Assembly (NCBI GenBank): GCA_016125585.1
Contig: WGLL01000013.1
Coordinates: 62,001 to 126,000 of the forward strand
Length of the DNA: 64,000 bases
Reading direction: 5' to 3'
Source of the DNA: Caulobacter sp.
GTDB lineage: Bacteria > Pseudomonadota > Alphaproteobacteria > Caulobacterales > Caulobacteraceae
Part shown: one piece after another, positions 9,783 to 17,774 of the stretch
Layout: every line of letters starts with the position of its first letter
Position numbering within the stretch: the first letter of the stretch is position 1
Made by a program: the position numbers and the translations under genes
The notes under the pieces: model-generated
Seen by the model: only the letters and a program-made list of their open reading frames with translations
The model's database searches: none
Told to the model about the DNA's origin: nothing

Positions 9783-10562
9783 TCAGGCCGCCTCGAACGC
9801 CCCGTCGCGCAGTTCGGGCGGGATCGACTGATAGATGGTCGGCGGCTTGATCTTCAGCCGCGCCCGCGCCGCCTCAAGGTCTTCGGCGAACAGCGCCGGA
9901 TAGTCGACTTCCGGCAGCCAGGCCGCCGCCTTGCCGTTGCGGAACGCCTGGCGGATGGCGGCGCGATAGGGCTGGCCGTTCTTCACCCGGCCCAGCTTGG
10001 CCCCGGCCGCCACGGCGATGACGCCGAACCCCAGGCTGCGGGTCTGTTCATAGGAAAACGCCACCAGGCAGGCCTCGCCCAGCGCATCGGTGCGATAGCC
10101 GCTGAGCACATGCCAGATGTCATGCACGTCGCGCATCCGCCGCGCGTACCAGACCACCGGATGCGCCGCCTCGACCTGGGCGTCAGGGGTCGCCTTGCTG
10201 ATCTCGGTCAGGCCGTCGGCGGTGAAGCCGCGCTCGTCCATATGGGCCAGATAGGCGGCCCCGACCGTCCCCGGCGCAAAGCTTTCCAGCCAGGCCCGGT
10301 CCATCAGACGCTCGGCCAGTTCGTCGCGGTAATAGGCGATACGGCCGCCCTGCGGGCTCTTGATCAGCCGGGCATAGCCCCGCGACACCGCATTGCCGCT
10401 CAGGGCCCGCATCAGGTCGAACACCGCGGCGGTGTTTTCCTTGTCCTTCATCAGCCGGCTGATCGCCCTGAAGGCCCGCACCGGCTGCAGCCGCATGGTC
10501 TCGCCCTTGCGGAGCTCGACGGTCGGGCGCTCAATGGTCGGGGTCTGGACGAGGGCGTTCAT
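9783..10562 (-). CDS. coq4: Coq4 family ubiquinone biosynthesis protein
   Basis: 259 residues from the ATG at 10562; a TTG at 10592 is possible but less likely. The diagnostic Coq4 metal-binding motif HDxxH-x11-E is present exactly (His147, Asp148, His151, Glu163: HDIWHVLSGYRTDALGE). Coq4 organises the ubiquinone biosynthetic complex in mitochondria, and a role in oxidative decarboxylation of the ring C1 has been reported for it. Bacterial homologues occur mainly in alphaproteobacteria. The N-terminal 25 residues look unstructured. It is monocistronic and divergent from the ribbon-helix-helix gene, with only about 70 bases between the starts. Confidence 0.85.
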   Translation of the reverse strand: MNALVQTPTIERPTVELRKGETMRLQPVRAFRAISRLMKDKENTAAVFDLMRALSGNAVSRGYARLIKSPQGGRIAYYRDELAERLMDRAWLESFAPGTVGAAYLAHMDERGFTADGLTEISKATPDAQVEAAHPVVWYARRMRDVHDIWHVLSGYRTDALGEACLVAFSYEQTRSLGFGVIAVAAGAKLGRVKNGQPYRAAIRQAFRNGKAAAWLPEVDYPALFAEDLEAARARLKIKPPTIYQSIPPELRDGAFEAA

Positions 10563-10634
10563 GACGGCGTCTTTCGGCAGGGGGCGCGCCAACAGATATG
10601 TGAACAGTGATTAGATGACAAGGTGCCCCGCCCC

Positions 10635-10880
10635 ATGGCCGGACTGATCAAGCGCTCGGTGTCGCTCGCCGGCCACGCCACCTCCCTGGCCCTGGAGCCC
10701 GAATTCTGGGCCGTGCTCGAGGCCGCCGCCGCCGCCCAGGGCCTGACCATGGCCCGGCTGATCGGCCGCATCGACGAGTCCAGAGCCGACCGCCCCCTCG
10801 CCTCCGCCTGCCGCGTCTATGCGCTGAAAACGTCCTTCTCCCGCTCACCGGGAGAAGGTGGCCCCGAAGGGGTCGGATGA
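10635..10880 (+). CDS. Ribbon-helix-helix domain protein (RHH_4 type)
   Basis: About 81 residues from the ATG at 10635 (a GTG at 10623 is an alternative). The core GLIKRSVSLAGHATSLALE, then EFWAVLEAAAAAQGLTMARL and ACRVYAL, matches the small alphaproteobacterial ribbon-helix-helix family, which are probable DNA-binding proteins of unknown target. The domain is complete by about residue 63. The remaining tail (TSFSRSPGEGGPEGVG) is encoded by a class-1 palindromic repeat and is therefore a late addition; the original stop was probably lost when the repeat was inserted. Confidence 0.75.
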   Translation: MAGLIKRSVSLAGHATSLALEPEFWAVLEAAAAAQGLTMARLIGRIDESRADRPLASACRVYALKTSFSRSPGEGGPEGVG

Positions 10881-10883
10881 GGG
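10834..10883 (+). repeat. Class-1 palindromic repeat overlapping the 3' end of the RHH gene
   Basis: The element (ccttctcccgctcaccggg... ending ggatgaggg) has a perfect CTTCTCCCG/CGGGAGAAG hairpin. It supplies the last 15 or so codons and the stop codon of the ribbon-helix-helix gene. Confidence 0.8.
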
Positions 10884-10907
10884 CAGCGCCGGCCTCCGAA
10901 GACAACC

Positions 10908-11162
10908 CTACCGCGGCGGCGTCGGCTTGGGCATCGGCAGCGGCTGCGGGTCCGGCGGGACCGGCATTGTCGGGACATGCGGCATGGCGATCTCCACGTC
11001 CCGCGCGGTGTCATGCAACAGCGGCGTCAGGCCGGACCACACCGCCCAGCCGATCAGGATGGTCAGCCCCAGGGCCGCCAGCACAGCCATGCCGGTGAAC
11101 ATCGCGGCGCCGCCCTTGTGGCGACGATGGCGTTCATGGGGATGGTCGGCCGTATGGGCCAT
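10908..11162 (-). CDS. Small single-pass membrane protein, uncharacterised
   Basis: 84 residues from the ATG at 11162, chosen because GAGGAG lies just upstream. A His/Arg-rich cytosolic N-terminus (HTADHPHERHRRHKG) precedes one hydrophobic helix (about residues 21-44), then a short acidic stretch and a Pro-rich tail (MPVPPDPQPLPMPKPTPPR) outside. No family was recognised. The gene is divergent from the uvrD-like helicase. Confidence 0.65.
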   Translation of the reverse strand: MAHTADHPHERHRRHKGGAAMFTGMAVLAALGLTILIGWAVWSGLTPLLHDTARDVEIAMPHVPTMPVPPDPQPLPMPKPTPPR

Positions 11163-11243
11163 GGCGTCTCTCCTCTTCAACCCGGTTAACGGTCCGCCGC
11201 CGACAGCGTTCCGGATTCCCGCCGCCTGAGCCCCTCCCCGGCC

Positions 11244-11271
11244 TTAACCTCGCGCCGTTTGTGCTACATAC
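11244..11271 (+). promoter_or_regulatory. Candidate housekeeping promoter of the UvrD/PcrA gene
   Basis: TTAACCT at 11244 and GCTACATA at 11263 are separated by 12 bases, close to the Caulobacter housekeeping form TTGACGS-N10-14-GCTANAWC. Transcription would start within a few bases of the ATG at 11281, implying a leaderless or very short-leader mRNA. Confidence 0.45.
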
Positions 11272-11280
11272 GTTCCCCTG

Positions 11281-13617
11281 ATGACCGACTCTCCACCCGC
11301 TTCTCCCCGCATCTCCGACCTGGCCCGCGCCGACCGCGGCCCGGGCGGCGCCCCCGACTACCTGACCGGCCTCAACCCCGAGCAGCGGCGGGCCGTCGAG
11401 GCCACCGAGGGCCCCGTCCTGGTCCTGGCCGGGGCCGGCACCGGCAAGACCCGCGTCCTGACCACTCGCCTGGCCCACATCCTGGCGACCGGCCGCGCCC
11501 GCCCCTGGGAACTGCTGGCCGTCACCTTCACCAACAAGGCGGCCCGGGAGATGCGCGAGCGGATCGCCGCCATCATCGGCCCCAGCGCGGAAGGCCTGCG
11601 CTGGCTGGGCACTTTCCACAGCGTCGCCGCCCAGATCCTGCGCCGCCACGCCGACCTGGTGGGCCTGAAGTCCAGCTACACCATCCTCGACACCGACGAT
11701 CAGGAGCGGCTGCTCAAACAGGTGATCGAGGCGGCCAATATCGACGCCAAGCGCTGGACGCCCAAGGCGCTGGCCGGCCTGATCGACCACTGGAAGAACC
11801 GCGGCTGGACGCCCGAGAAACTCCCGCCCGTCGAAGGCTCCCACTTCGCCAACGGCAAGGGCGAGACCCTCTACAAGGCCTATCAGGACCGCCTGCGCAC
11901 CCTCAACGCCTGCGACTTCGGCGACCTGCTGCTGCACAACCTGACCATCTTCCAGAAGCACCCGGACGTGCTGGCCGAGTATCACGACCGCTTCCGCTAC
12001 ATCCTCGTCGATGAGTATCAGGACACCAACGTCGCCCAGTATCTGTGGCTGCGGCTGCTGGGCCAGGCGCGCCAGAACGTCTGCTGCGTCGGCGACGACG
12101 ACCAGTCGATCTATGGCTGGCGCGGGGCCGAGGTCGACAACATCCTGCGCTTCGAGCGCGACTTCCCCGGCGCCCAGGTCATCCGGCTGGAGCGCAACTA
12201 TCGCTCGACCAGCCACATCCTCGCCGCCGCCAGCGGCCTGATCGCCGCCAACAAGGGCCGGCTGGGCAAGACCCTGTGGACCGAGGGCGAGGCCGGCGAG
12301 AAGGTGGTGGTGCGCGGCGTCTGGGACGGCGAGGCCGAAAGCCGGCTGATCGCCGAGGAGATCGAGCGCTGGAAGAAGAGCGGCCGCCGCTACAAGGACG
12401 TCTCCATCCTCGTCCGCGCCTCCTTCCAGATGCGCGCCTTCGAGGAGCGGTTCGTGATGCTGCAGATCCCCTACAAGGTGATCGGCGGCCCGCGCTTCTT
12501 CGAACGGGCCGAGATCCGCGACGCCCACGCCTATCTGCGGCTGATCCAGTCTCCCGACGACGACCTGGCCTTCGAGCGCATCGTCAATGTGCCCAAGCGC
12601 GGCATCGGTGATGCGTCCGTCCAGAAGATCCTCACCCTGGCCCGCCACCACGGGATCAGCGCCCTCGAGGCCAGCCGGGGCCTCGCCGCCACCGACGAGT
12701 TGGCCGGCAAGACCCGCACCTCCCTGGCCAATTTCGTCCGCGACATCGACCGCTGGACCGCCCAGCTGGCCTCCGGCGCCACCGACCATGCCCGCCTGAC
12801 CGAGACCATCCTCGAGGAGAGCGGCTACACCGACGCCCTGCGCCTCGACAAGGGCCCGACCAGCCAGACCCGGCTGGAAAACCTCAAGGAGCTGGTCCAG
12901 TCGATGGCCCAGTTCGACAGCCTGCAGGGCTATCTCGAACACGTCTCCCTGGTCATGGACCTCGACCGCGGCGGCGCCGACGACAGCGTCCAGATCATGA
13001 CCCTGCACAGCGCCAAGGGCCTGGAATTCCCGCTGGTCTTCCTGCCCGGCTGGGAGGAAGGCGTCTTCCCCAGCCAGCGCAGCATGGACGAGGCCGGCGA
13101 AAAGGGCCTGGAGGAGGAACGCCGCCTGGCCTACGTCGGCATCACCCGGGCCCGCGAACAGGCCCGCATCAGCTTCGCCGCGAACCGCCAGGTCTACGGC
13201 CGCTGGACCACCCAGCTCCCCAGCCGCTTCGTCGACGAACTGCCCCCCGATACGGTCGATGCGGCCAGCGAGACCGGTTACTACGGCGGCGGCCCCGGCA
13301 TGAGCCAGCCGACCACCAGCCGCTGGGACGACGACCGAACCTTCGGCCAGGGCTACACCAGCCCCGGCTGGAAACGCGCCCAGGAACGCAACTACCTAGG
13401 CAGCCACCCGGGGCGGCAGCCGGTCATCGAGGGCGAAGGCCGCCTGGTGGCGGTGAGCGCGCCGGAGGTCTCAAGCGCCTATGCGAAGGGCGACCGCGTG
13501 TTCCACATCAAGTTCGGCTACGGGAAAGTGGTGGCCGTGGAGGGGAACAAGCTGACGGTGGCGTTCGAGCAAGCGGGGGAGAAGAAGGTGATTGATAGTT
13601 TTGTGGAGCGGGGGTGA
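11281..13617 (+). CDS. UvrD/PcrA-type ATP-dependent DNA helicase
   Basis: A 778-residue superfamily 1A 3'-5' helicase. The Q-motif LTGLNPEQRRAVE is followed by Walker A GAGTGKTR (51-58), motif Ia TFTNKAAREMRER, motif II DEYQDTN (Asp244), motif III GDDDQSIYGWRGA, RLERNYRST, motif V TLHSAKGLEFPLVFLPGW and motif VI EERRLAYVGITRAR. The C-terminus has a Tudor-like module (KGDRVFHIKFGYGKVVAVEG) as in UvrD/PcrA, which binds RNA polymerase or DNA. It acts in nucleotide-excision and mismatch repair and in removal of protein blocks. UvrD or PcrA naming cannot be settled without a tree. The foreign-looking island starts directly after its stop. Confidence 0.93.
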   Translation: MTDSPPASPRISDLARADRGPGGAPDYLTGLNPEQRRAVEATEGPVLVLAGAGTGKTRVLTTRLAHILATGRARPWELLAVTFTNKAAREMRERIAAIIGPSAEGLRWLGTFHSVAAQILRRHADLVGLKSSYTILDTDDQERLLKQVIEAANIDAKRWTPKALAGLIDHWKNRGWTPEKLPPVEGSHFANGKGETLYKAYQDRLRTLNACDFGDLLLHNLTIFQKHPDVLAEYHDRFRYILVDEYQDTNVAQYLWLRLLGQARQNVCCVGDDDQSIYGWRGAEVDNILRFERDFPGAQVIRLERNYRSTSHILAAASGLIAANKGRLGKTLWTEGEAGEKVVVRGVWDGEAESRLIAEEIERWKKSGRRYKDVSILVRASFQMRAFEERFVMLQIPYKVIGGPRFFERAEIRDAHAYLRLIQSPDDDLAFERIVNVPKRGIGDASVQKILTLARHHGISALEASRGLAATDELAGKTRTSLANFVRDIDRWTAQLASGATDHARLTETILEESGYTDALRLDKGPTSQTRLENLKELVQSMAQFDSLQGYLEHVSLVMDLDRGGADDSVQIMTLHSAKGLEFPLVFLPGWEEGVFPSQRSMDEAGEKGLEEERRLAYVGITRAREQARISFAANRQVYGRWTTQLPSRFVDELPPDTVDAASETGYYGGGPGMSQPTTSRWDDDRTFGQGYTSPGWKRAQERNYLGSHPGRQPVIEGEGRLVAVSAPEVSSAYAKGDRVFHIKFGYGKVVAVEGNKLTVAFEQAGEKKVIDSFVERG

Positions 13618-13629
13618 GAGTTCATCGGT

Positions 13630-13678
13630 CTTAGCTCCACTCAGTGCCAAGCCCTTAACTCTCCGCCCAATGCCAAGC
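13630..13678. repeat. Imperfect tandem duplication at the 3' end of the TOPRIM-like gene
   Basis: Segments 13630-13652 and 13654-13678 both begin CTTA and end GTGCCAAGC / ATGCCAAGC with similar interiors. The second contains the end and stop of the TOPRIM-like gene; the first is a degenerate copy just beyond it, at the border with uvrD. Confidence 0.4.
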
Positions 13679-14203
13679 AAAGTCAATTTGGTCGACGAAT
13701 GAGGCCAAACTAGGTGACAACATCCGCGCGAACGCGGGCGAAGTCGCCTTGAGCGCCCTAGCCTTGTCGATCGGCGATTGCTCTGATCCGTGAATATTTT
13801 TCAGCAATCCCTTACCGTTTGTCCCGTCACCCGAATAAGAATATCCTTCCAATTCATATTTGGCAGAAACGAAAGTTTCATCAGAAAGTATCCAATTCTC
13901 AATTTCTCTATCAGAAATCCCGATATACAGATCTCGACTACACCCAGAGGCCTTTACTTTCTGTCGAATTTCGTCCGCGATATGGTTGGAACTTTCGTCG
14001 CGCCCCTCTCTATCCAGCAAAATCACAACCTTCGTTATCTCTCCACCCAATATCTCAATTCGATCCACAATAGACTCAACTATTAAGTCTAGCGGAACAG
14101 TGTGACCGTTTGGGATACACCTTTGGACTATCACCTTGGGATAGGAAGACGACATAAAATGATACTCAGTATGCCCCTCAACGAGCGCTGCGATCCTCTC
14201 CAT
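13655..14203 (-). CDS. TOPRIM/DUF4276-like protein, effector candidate partnered with AAA ATPase
   Basis: 182 residues. It opens with ERIAALVEGHTEYHF (Glu9), followed by a hydrophobic strand ending ILLDREGRDES (Asp64, Glu66, Asp69) and REIENWILSDE (Glu100, Glu102). This Glu...DxxG/D...E layout is that of small TOPRIM proteins of the DUF4276/OLD-nuclease type. Its ATG lies 26 bases inside the upstream ATPase gene, so translation is coupled. In known defence systems such TOPRIM partners cut nucleic acid when released by the ATPase. Nuclease activity here is inference. Base composition is much more AT-rich than the surroundings. Confidence 0.7.
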   Translation of the reverse strand: MERIAALVEGHTEYHFMSSSYPKVIVQRCIPNGHTVPLDLIVESIVDRIEILGGEITKVVILLDREGRDESSNHIADEIRQKVKASGCSRDLYIGISDREIENWILSDETFVSAKYELEGYSYSGDGTNGKGLLKNIHGSEQSPIDKARALKATSPAFARMLSPSLASFVDQIDFAWHWAES

Positions 14204-15536
14204 AGACCCCCCCAGTTCTGTAGTAATAGCCTAGGCCGAATCTCGAGGTTCGAATTTTCTCTGCCAACTCTATGGAGTTTGCGACCTTACTAGCGTGACT
14301 TTTTCCATCCTCCACCTCAAATATAGTTAGTTCTTTTGGTGCGCAGCAATCAAGCAAAGTGGGGCTATGCGTGGTTATTACAATGGATCTCAGCTCGTCC
14401 TCCGCACACAGCTGGCGACACAGAGCCAAAAAAGCTTCCTGCATAAAAGGGTGCAGGAAGTTCTCAGGCTCTTCAATAATTGAAAGCCTATCTTCAACGT
14501 GAAGGATAGTGACTAGCGCAAGCCATTTAACAGTTCCATCGCTAACCCGGGTGAGCGGGAACTCTTCACGGTGGCCGCCAATTCGAAAGCGCATAAACGG
14601 TTTAAACTGCGCTTCTTCAAATTCAAGAACGACTTTCACCCCCTCAATCTGATCATTTACCTCCCTGCACCAGCTCATCACCTGCCCATGAAGTGCGATT
14701 TGCTCGTCAGACGTTCTGTACCTCTTCATTTCAAGATACGGATCATAGTAGTAATATGATCCGCGCTCAATGCTATACAGTGCTCCAGCCAAACCTTCAC
14801 CGGATGGCTTTAGTTCGGATTGCGTGCTTACTGGCGTCGGGCGGCGCGCCGCCGTAGGGTCAATGTTCACTGATCGAAAGCGCGCCAAGTCAACGAACAC
14901 AGTTGCAAATGCGACCCCCTGACGACCAAGAAAACGAAGGACTGAAAATTCCGGCCTAACAAAATTCGCCAGCTTGTCGGATATTTTTGCCTTGTTCTTC
15001 TTAACCTCTTCATCCCATGAGAATATTTCCCTCAAAAGGGGATGATCTTCATCAGCAAATTCACACCTCGTTACAAATTTTCCCGATTCACGCGTAGTGA
15101 ATCGACGAACATCGATTTCGGCTGAACCATCTATTTTTAGACGCAGCCTTTCTTTCGCAATAAAAACGGCAGGAATCGACTTTACGTACGAAATCGTACA
15201 ATCATATATATATCCGACATTCTTCTCGTCATCGTCACCAGAGTAATAAAACCTTCCCGCAAGCATTTTTGAAGTAGCATCACCGCTAACAGAAAAATTC
15301 AAATTCGCCTGATCTTCACTAAAGGATTCTTTGCTAAATACTGATCCCGCGCCTTGAGCGACAGCAATCGCGCGATTTAAGTCCGCTTCAATCATTTCTC
15401 CGAGGAAATCTAAAAAGGAAATGAAGTTAGACTTGCCGGTTCCATTAGTGCCAACTAGCACATTGATTCCGGCCCGCAGATCAATTTCAAAGTCTAACAG
15501 CGAGCGAAATCCATGGATGGAGTATTTATGCGGCAT
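14178..15536 (-). CDS. OLD-like AAA (AAA_21/AAA_15) family ATPase
   Basis: 452 residues from the ATG at 15536 with a strong GGAGGGG site. The N-terminus PHKYSIHGFRSLLDFEIDL leads into Walker A GTNGTGKSNF (29-38). After a 300-residue insertion come Walker B with tandem Glu (LSIIEEPENFLHP, 355-358) and the switch His in TTHSPTLLD (389-392). These are signatures of ABC-type ATPases of the OLD/RecF-like class found in anti-phage systems such as PARIS, Gabija and retron effectors. No OLD TOPRIM domain is fused; it is supplied by the downstream overlapping gene. GC in sampled lines is about 35-55%, far below the neighbours, with rare codons such as ATA and TTA, indicating horizontal acquisition. 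Confidence 0.85.
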   Translation of the reverse strand: MPHKYSIHGFRSLLDFEIDLRAGINVLVGTNGTGKSNFISFLDFLGEMIEADLNRAIAVAQGAGSVFSKESFSEDQANLNFSVSGDATSKMLAGRFYYSGDDDEKNVGYIYDCTISYVKSIPAVFIAKERLRLKIDGSAEIDVRRFTTRESGKFVTRCEFADEDHPLLREIFSWDEEVKKNKAKISDKLANFVRPEFSVLRFLGRQGVAFATVFVDLARFRSVNIDPTAARRPTPVSTQSELKPSGEGLAGALYSIERGSYYYYDPYLEMKRYRTSDEQIALHGQVMSWCREVNDQIEGVKVVLEFEEAQFKPFMRFRIGGHREEFPLTRVSDGTVKWLALVTILHVEDRLSIIEEPENFLHPFMQEAFLALCRQLCAEDELRSIVITTHSPTLLDCCAPKELTIFEVEDGKSHASKVANSIELAEKIRTSRFGLGYYYRTGGVYGEDRSAR

Positions 15537-15952
15537 GTCCCCTCCGAGTCGATTGATGCCACAACTCACCCTAGAGTCGCAACGGATTGAGTCCGATTGT
15601 GGCTTTCTAGAGTGCTGGCTGTACAGGTGTCGATGGTCCCCGATCTGGAGTGTCGTAACGCTGTGGTCGTTGAACTTGCTTCACTGGCACCCGCCTTGCC
15701 CTGGCGCCTCCCGAATGCTGCCTTTCACTACGCGCAGTAGCACAGCAGAGCCTTTGTCTCTGTTCCGACGATCAGCACCATCAAGCCGCCAAATGGACTG
15801 GGCGCATTCGACCTTGGTCCGGCCGGTCGTGGAGCATGACCCCGGTATAGGCTGACGCTGGCCCCGCCGAACTGCGGGTCTGGCACCGCCCCCCTTGAAT
15901 CCCCCCCGCCCCGACAACACCTCCCCCTCACACGCCCGGGGGACCCGACCAC
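15537..15952. other. Intergenic region upstream of the ATPase operon; no gene recognised
   Basis: 416 bases between the divergent AAA ATPase and the membrane protein at 15953. The left third must hold the ATPase promoter, although no clear box was identified. GC rises from mixed to very C-rich toward 15950. Short open frames exist on both strands, but none has a ribosome site, a recognisable motif or coding-like composition. No tRNA or insertion-sequence end was seen. Confidence 0.5.
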
Positions 15953-16486
15953 ATGCTGACGCTCGTCCTGCTGACAATCGGCCTGCTGGTCGCCTTTCCG
16001 GTCACCGCGATCGGCAAGCAGCTGCGCGAGCGGCTGGTGGAGGCGCCGGCGCGCTGGCTCAACACGCTCACGCCGGGGCGGGTGGCCATCTATGGCGCCC
16101 TGGCGCTGTCCGGGCTGATCCTGTTCGGGCTGTTCGAGGCCGAGGGCCTGCGCCTCTTCGCTTACATGGCGCCCGAGGCGGTGGTCTGGTTCACGGTTTT
16201 CGACGTCGCCCTCTATGTCGACGTCTTCCTGGTCGGCGCCGCCCTGCTGGCGTCGGTCAGGGTCCGGGCCCTGCGGGTGATGGCGGCGCATCTGCTGGGC
16301 CGGGTCTGGCGGGCGACCGCCCCCCTGCTGCTGGCCCTCGCCGGTCTGTCAGGCCGCGCCCGCCAGCCCCGGGTCCGGCACCCGCGCAAGCCCCCGCCCC
16401 CCGCCAACGACGCCGACCCGGACCCGGCGACCTGGGCCCGGGACGCGAGACCGCCCCGCCGGTTCGCCATGGCGTCGGCGGCCTGA
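15953..16486 (+). CDS. Uncharacterised integral membrane protein
   Basis: 177 residues with about three hydrophobic segments (residues 1-20, 45-66 and 80-103), plus a weaker one near 115-130, then a basic Pro-rich cytosolic tail (RHPRKPPPPANDADP). No family was recognised. GGGGGA precedes the ATG at 15953. The neighbours on both sides are unrelated, and a class-3 repeat follows it. Composition is normal for the host, so it marks the end of the AT-rich island. Confidence 0.65.
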   Translation: MLTLVLLTIGLLVAFPVTAIGKQLRERLVEAPARWLNTLTPGRVAIYGALALSGLILFGLFEAEGLRLFAYMAPEAVVWFTVFDVALYVDVFLVGAALLASVRVRALRVMAAHLLGRVWRATAPLLLALAGLSGRARQPRVRHPRKPPPPANDADPDPATWARDARPPRRFAMASAA

Positions 16487-16496
16487 TACCGCCCTC

Positions 16497-16633
16497 CCCG
16501 TCATCCCGGACAGCCCGCGGGGCTGAGCCGGGACCCAGGGGGTGACGGAACAGGCCGTTCAACCCGGCTTTTCGGCCGGTGCGCGGCGCCCTCCGGGTCC
16601 CAGACAAGCGCTGAGCGCTTTCAGGCATGACGG
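16497..16633. repeat. Class-3 palindromic repeat (CCCGTCATCCCGGAC...CCGGGACCCAG type), inverted partner diverged
   Basis: A copy at 16497-16541 (ccccgtcatcccggacagcc... gccgggaccca) faces a diverged inverted half at 16593-16633 that includes a small AAGCGCT-GAGCGCTT hairpin and ends catgacgg. Other members lie at 37566 and 56228. Confidence 0.7.
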
Positions 16634-16709
16634 TGTTGTGGAGGCGCCCCCTATGCCCCGCGCCGGCTTCGGGTGATGATCCCCTGAACGCCAGAGGACG
16701 CCGCCCGCC

Positions 16710-17774
16710 ATGCTTCGCCGCCTCGCCCTGCTCGTCCTGACGCTGCTCCTCGCCGCCGGCTCCGCCGCCGCCGCGCCCGGTCGGCTGAACGATCTCGACG
16801 ACCCCCATCTTGGCCGCTCCATCCGCGCGGGGGCGGCGGATCCGGGGCGGCTCTGGCTGCTGGGGGAGTCCGGCCGCATCGTCCTGTTCGACCGTCAGCG
16901 CGGCCGGGAGCGGGTGCTGGACGGCCCGTATCAGGACCTGCTGCGGGACGGACCCCGCCTGTGGGCGCTGCAGCGCGGCGAGGCCGGCGAGGCGGCGCGC
17001 ATCGTCGAGCTGACCGGGGGAACAGACCGCGTAACCCCGCCCCTTCCCGGCGCCCCGACCCGCCTGTTCCTGACGCCCGAGGGCCCGGGGGTGCTGACCA
17101 CCGAGGTCGTCGCCGTCCCGGGTCACGACGGTTGGCGCCTCACCCGGCCGGATGACCGGCTCGGCGATCGCTGGACGGCGCCGCGGGGCGGCCCCTCGGC
17201 GCTGCTGGCCCAGCGCGGCCGCCTGCTGGTCGGGTTCAACCACGGTGAATGGGGCGGCGGCCTGCGGGCCATCGACCTGGCCACCGGCGCGGTGTCCCGG
17301 GTCGAGGATCGGGGCGGAAGCGACCCCTGCGGCGGCCTGCTCAATGCTGCCTGCCTGCCGGTCACCGGCGCCATCCCCGACCCGGGCCAGGCCGGCTGCG
17401 CCCTGGTGTCCGGCGGCCTGGCCCATATGGGGCTGCAGATCGGCCGGGTCCTGCGCGTCTGCGGCGACCACATCACCCTGGTCTACAGCGCCCCGGTCCC
17501 GGCCGATCCCCGGCTCGCCCTTCCCGGCGCGACCTGGCCATTCTCGGGTCTCGCCCCGCTCGGCGACGGCTGGATCGCCTCGTCCGGCGATCAGCGCCTG
17601 TTCATCGCCAGCGGCGGAACGGTCGAGAACCGGCCCATGCCGGCGCTTCACGACTGGGCGGGCCTGAAGATCGCCGACGCCGACCCCCGCTTCATCGTCG
17701 TCATGCAGGCCTGCTGCTGGGGCCGGGCCGACGATCCTCGCAATTTCGCCGTCCTGGTCGTGCCGGTGCTCTGA
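16710..17774 (+). CDS. Exported protein of unknown function, possibly beta-propeller-like
   Basis: 354 residues with a clear Sec signal peptide (LRRLALLVLTLLLAAGSAAAA, cleavage near residue 23). The rest is rich in repeated short strands with Gly/Trp/Leu turns (GRLWLLGESGRIVLFDRQ, RLWALQRGE, RLLVGFNHGEWGGGLRAID), which suggests a WD/YVTN-like propeller; this is my impression from the pattern. Cys residues in the middle (DPCGGLLNAACLP, GCALVSGG, RVCGD) and a CCW near the end could form disulfides. AGAGGA precedes the ATG. No family was recognised. Confidence 0.65.
   Translation: MLRRLALLVLTLLLAAGSAAAAPGRLNDLDDPHLGRSIRAGAADPGRLWLLGESGRIVLFDRQRGRERVLDGPYQDLLRDGPRLWALQRGEAGEAARIVELTGGTDRVTPPLPGAPTRLFLTPEGPGVLTTEVVAVPGHDGWRLTRPDDRLGDRWTAPRGGPSALLAQRGRLLVGFNHGEWGGGLRAIDLATGAVSRVEDRGGSDPCGGLLNAACLPVTGAIPDPGQAGCALVSGGLAHMGLQIGRVLRVCGDHITLVYSAPVPADPRLALPGATWPFSGLAPLGDGWIASSGDQRLFIASGGTVENRPMPALHDWAGLKIADADPRFIVVMQACCWGRADDPRNFAVLVVPVL

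Noticed and set aside
14233..14262. T-loop-like sequence (aggttcgaat) suggesting a tRNA in the AT-rich island
   Set aside because: It lies inside the ATPase coding sequence and no acceptor or anticodon stem could be folded around it.
13655..15536. Retron or toxin-antitoxin identity for the ATPase-TOPRIM pair
   Set aside because: No reverse transcriptase or structured msr/msd-like RNA is adjacent, and neither protein resembles a known toxin or antitoxin family. A defence ATPase pair fits better.
15681..15977. Small minus-strand frame upstream of the membrane protein
   Set aside because: No ribosome site, Arg/Gly-rich translation typical of GC-rich noncoding DNA, and no conserved motif.
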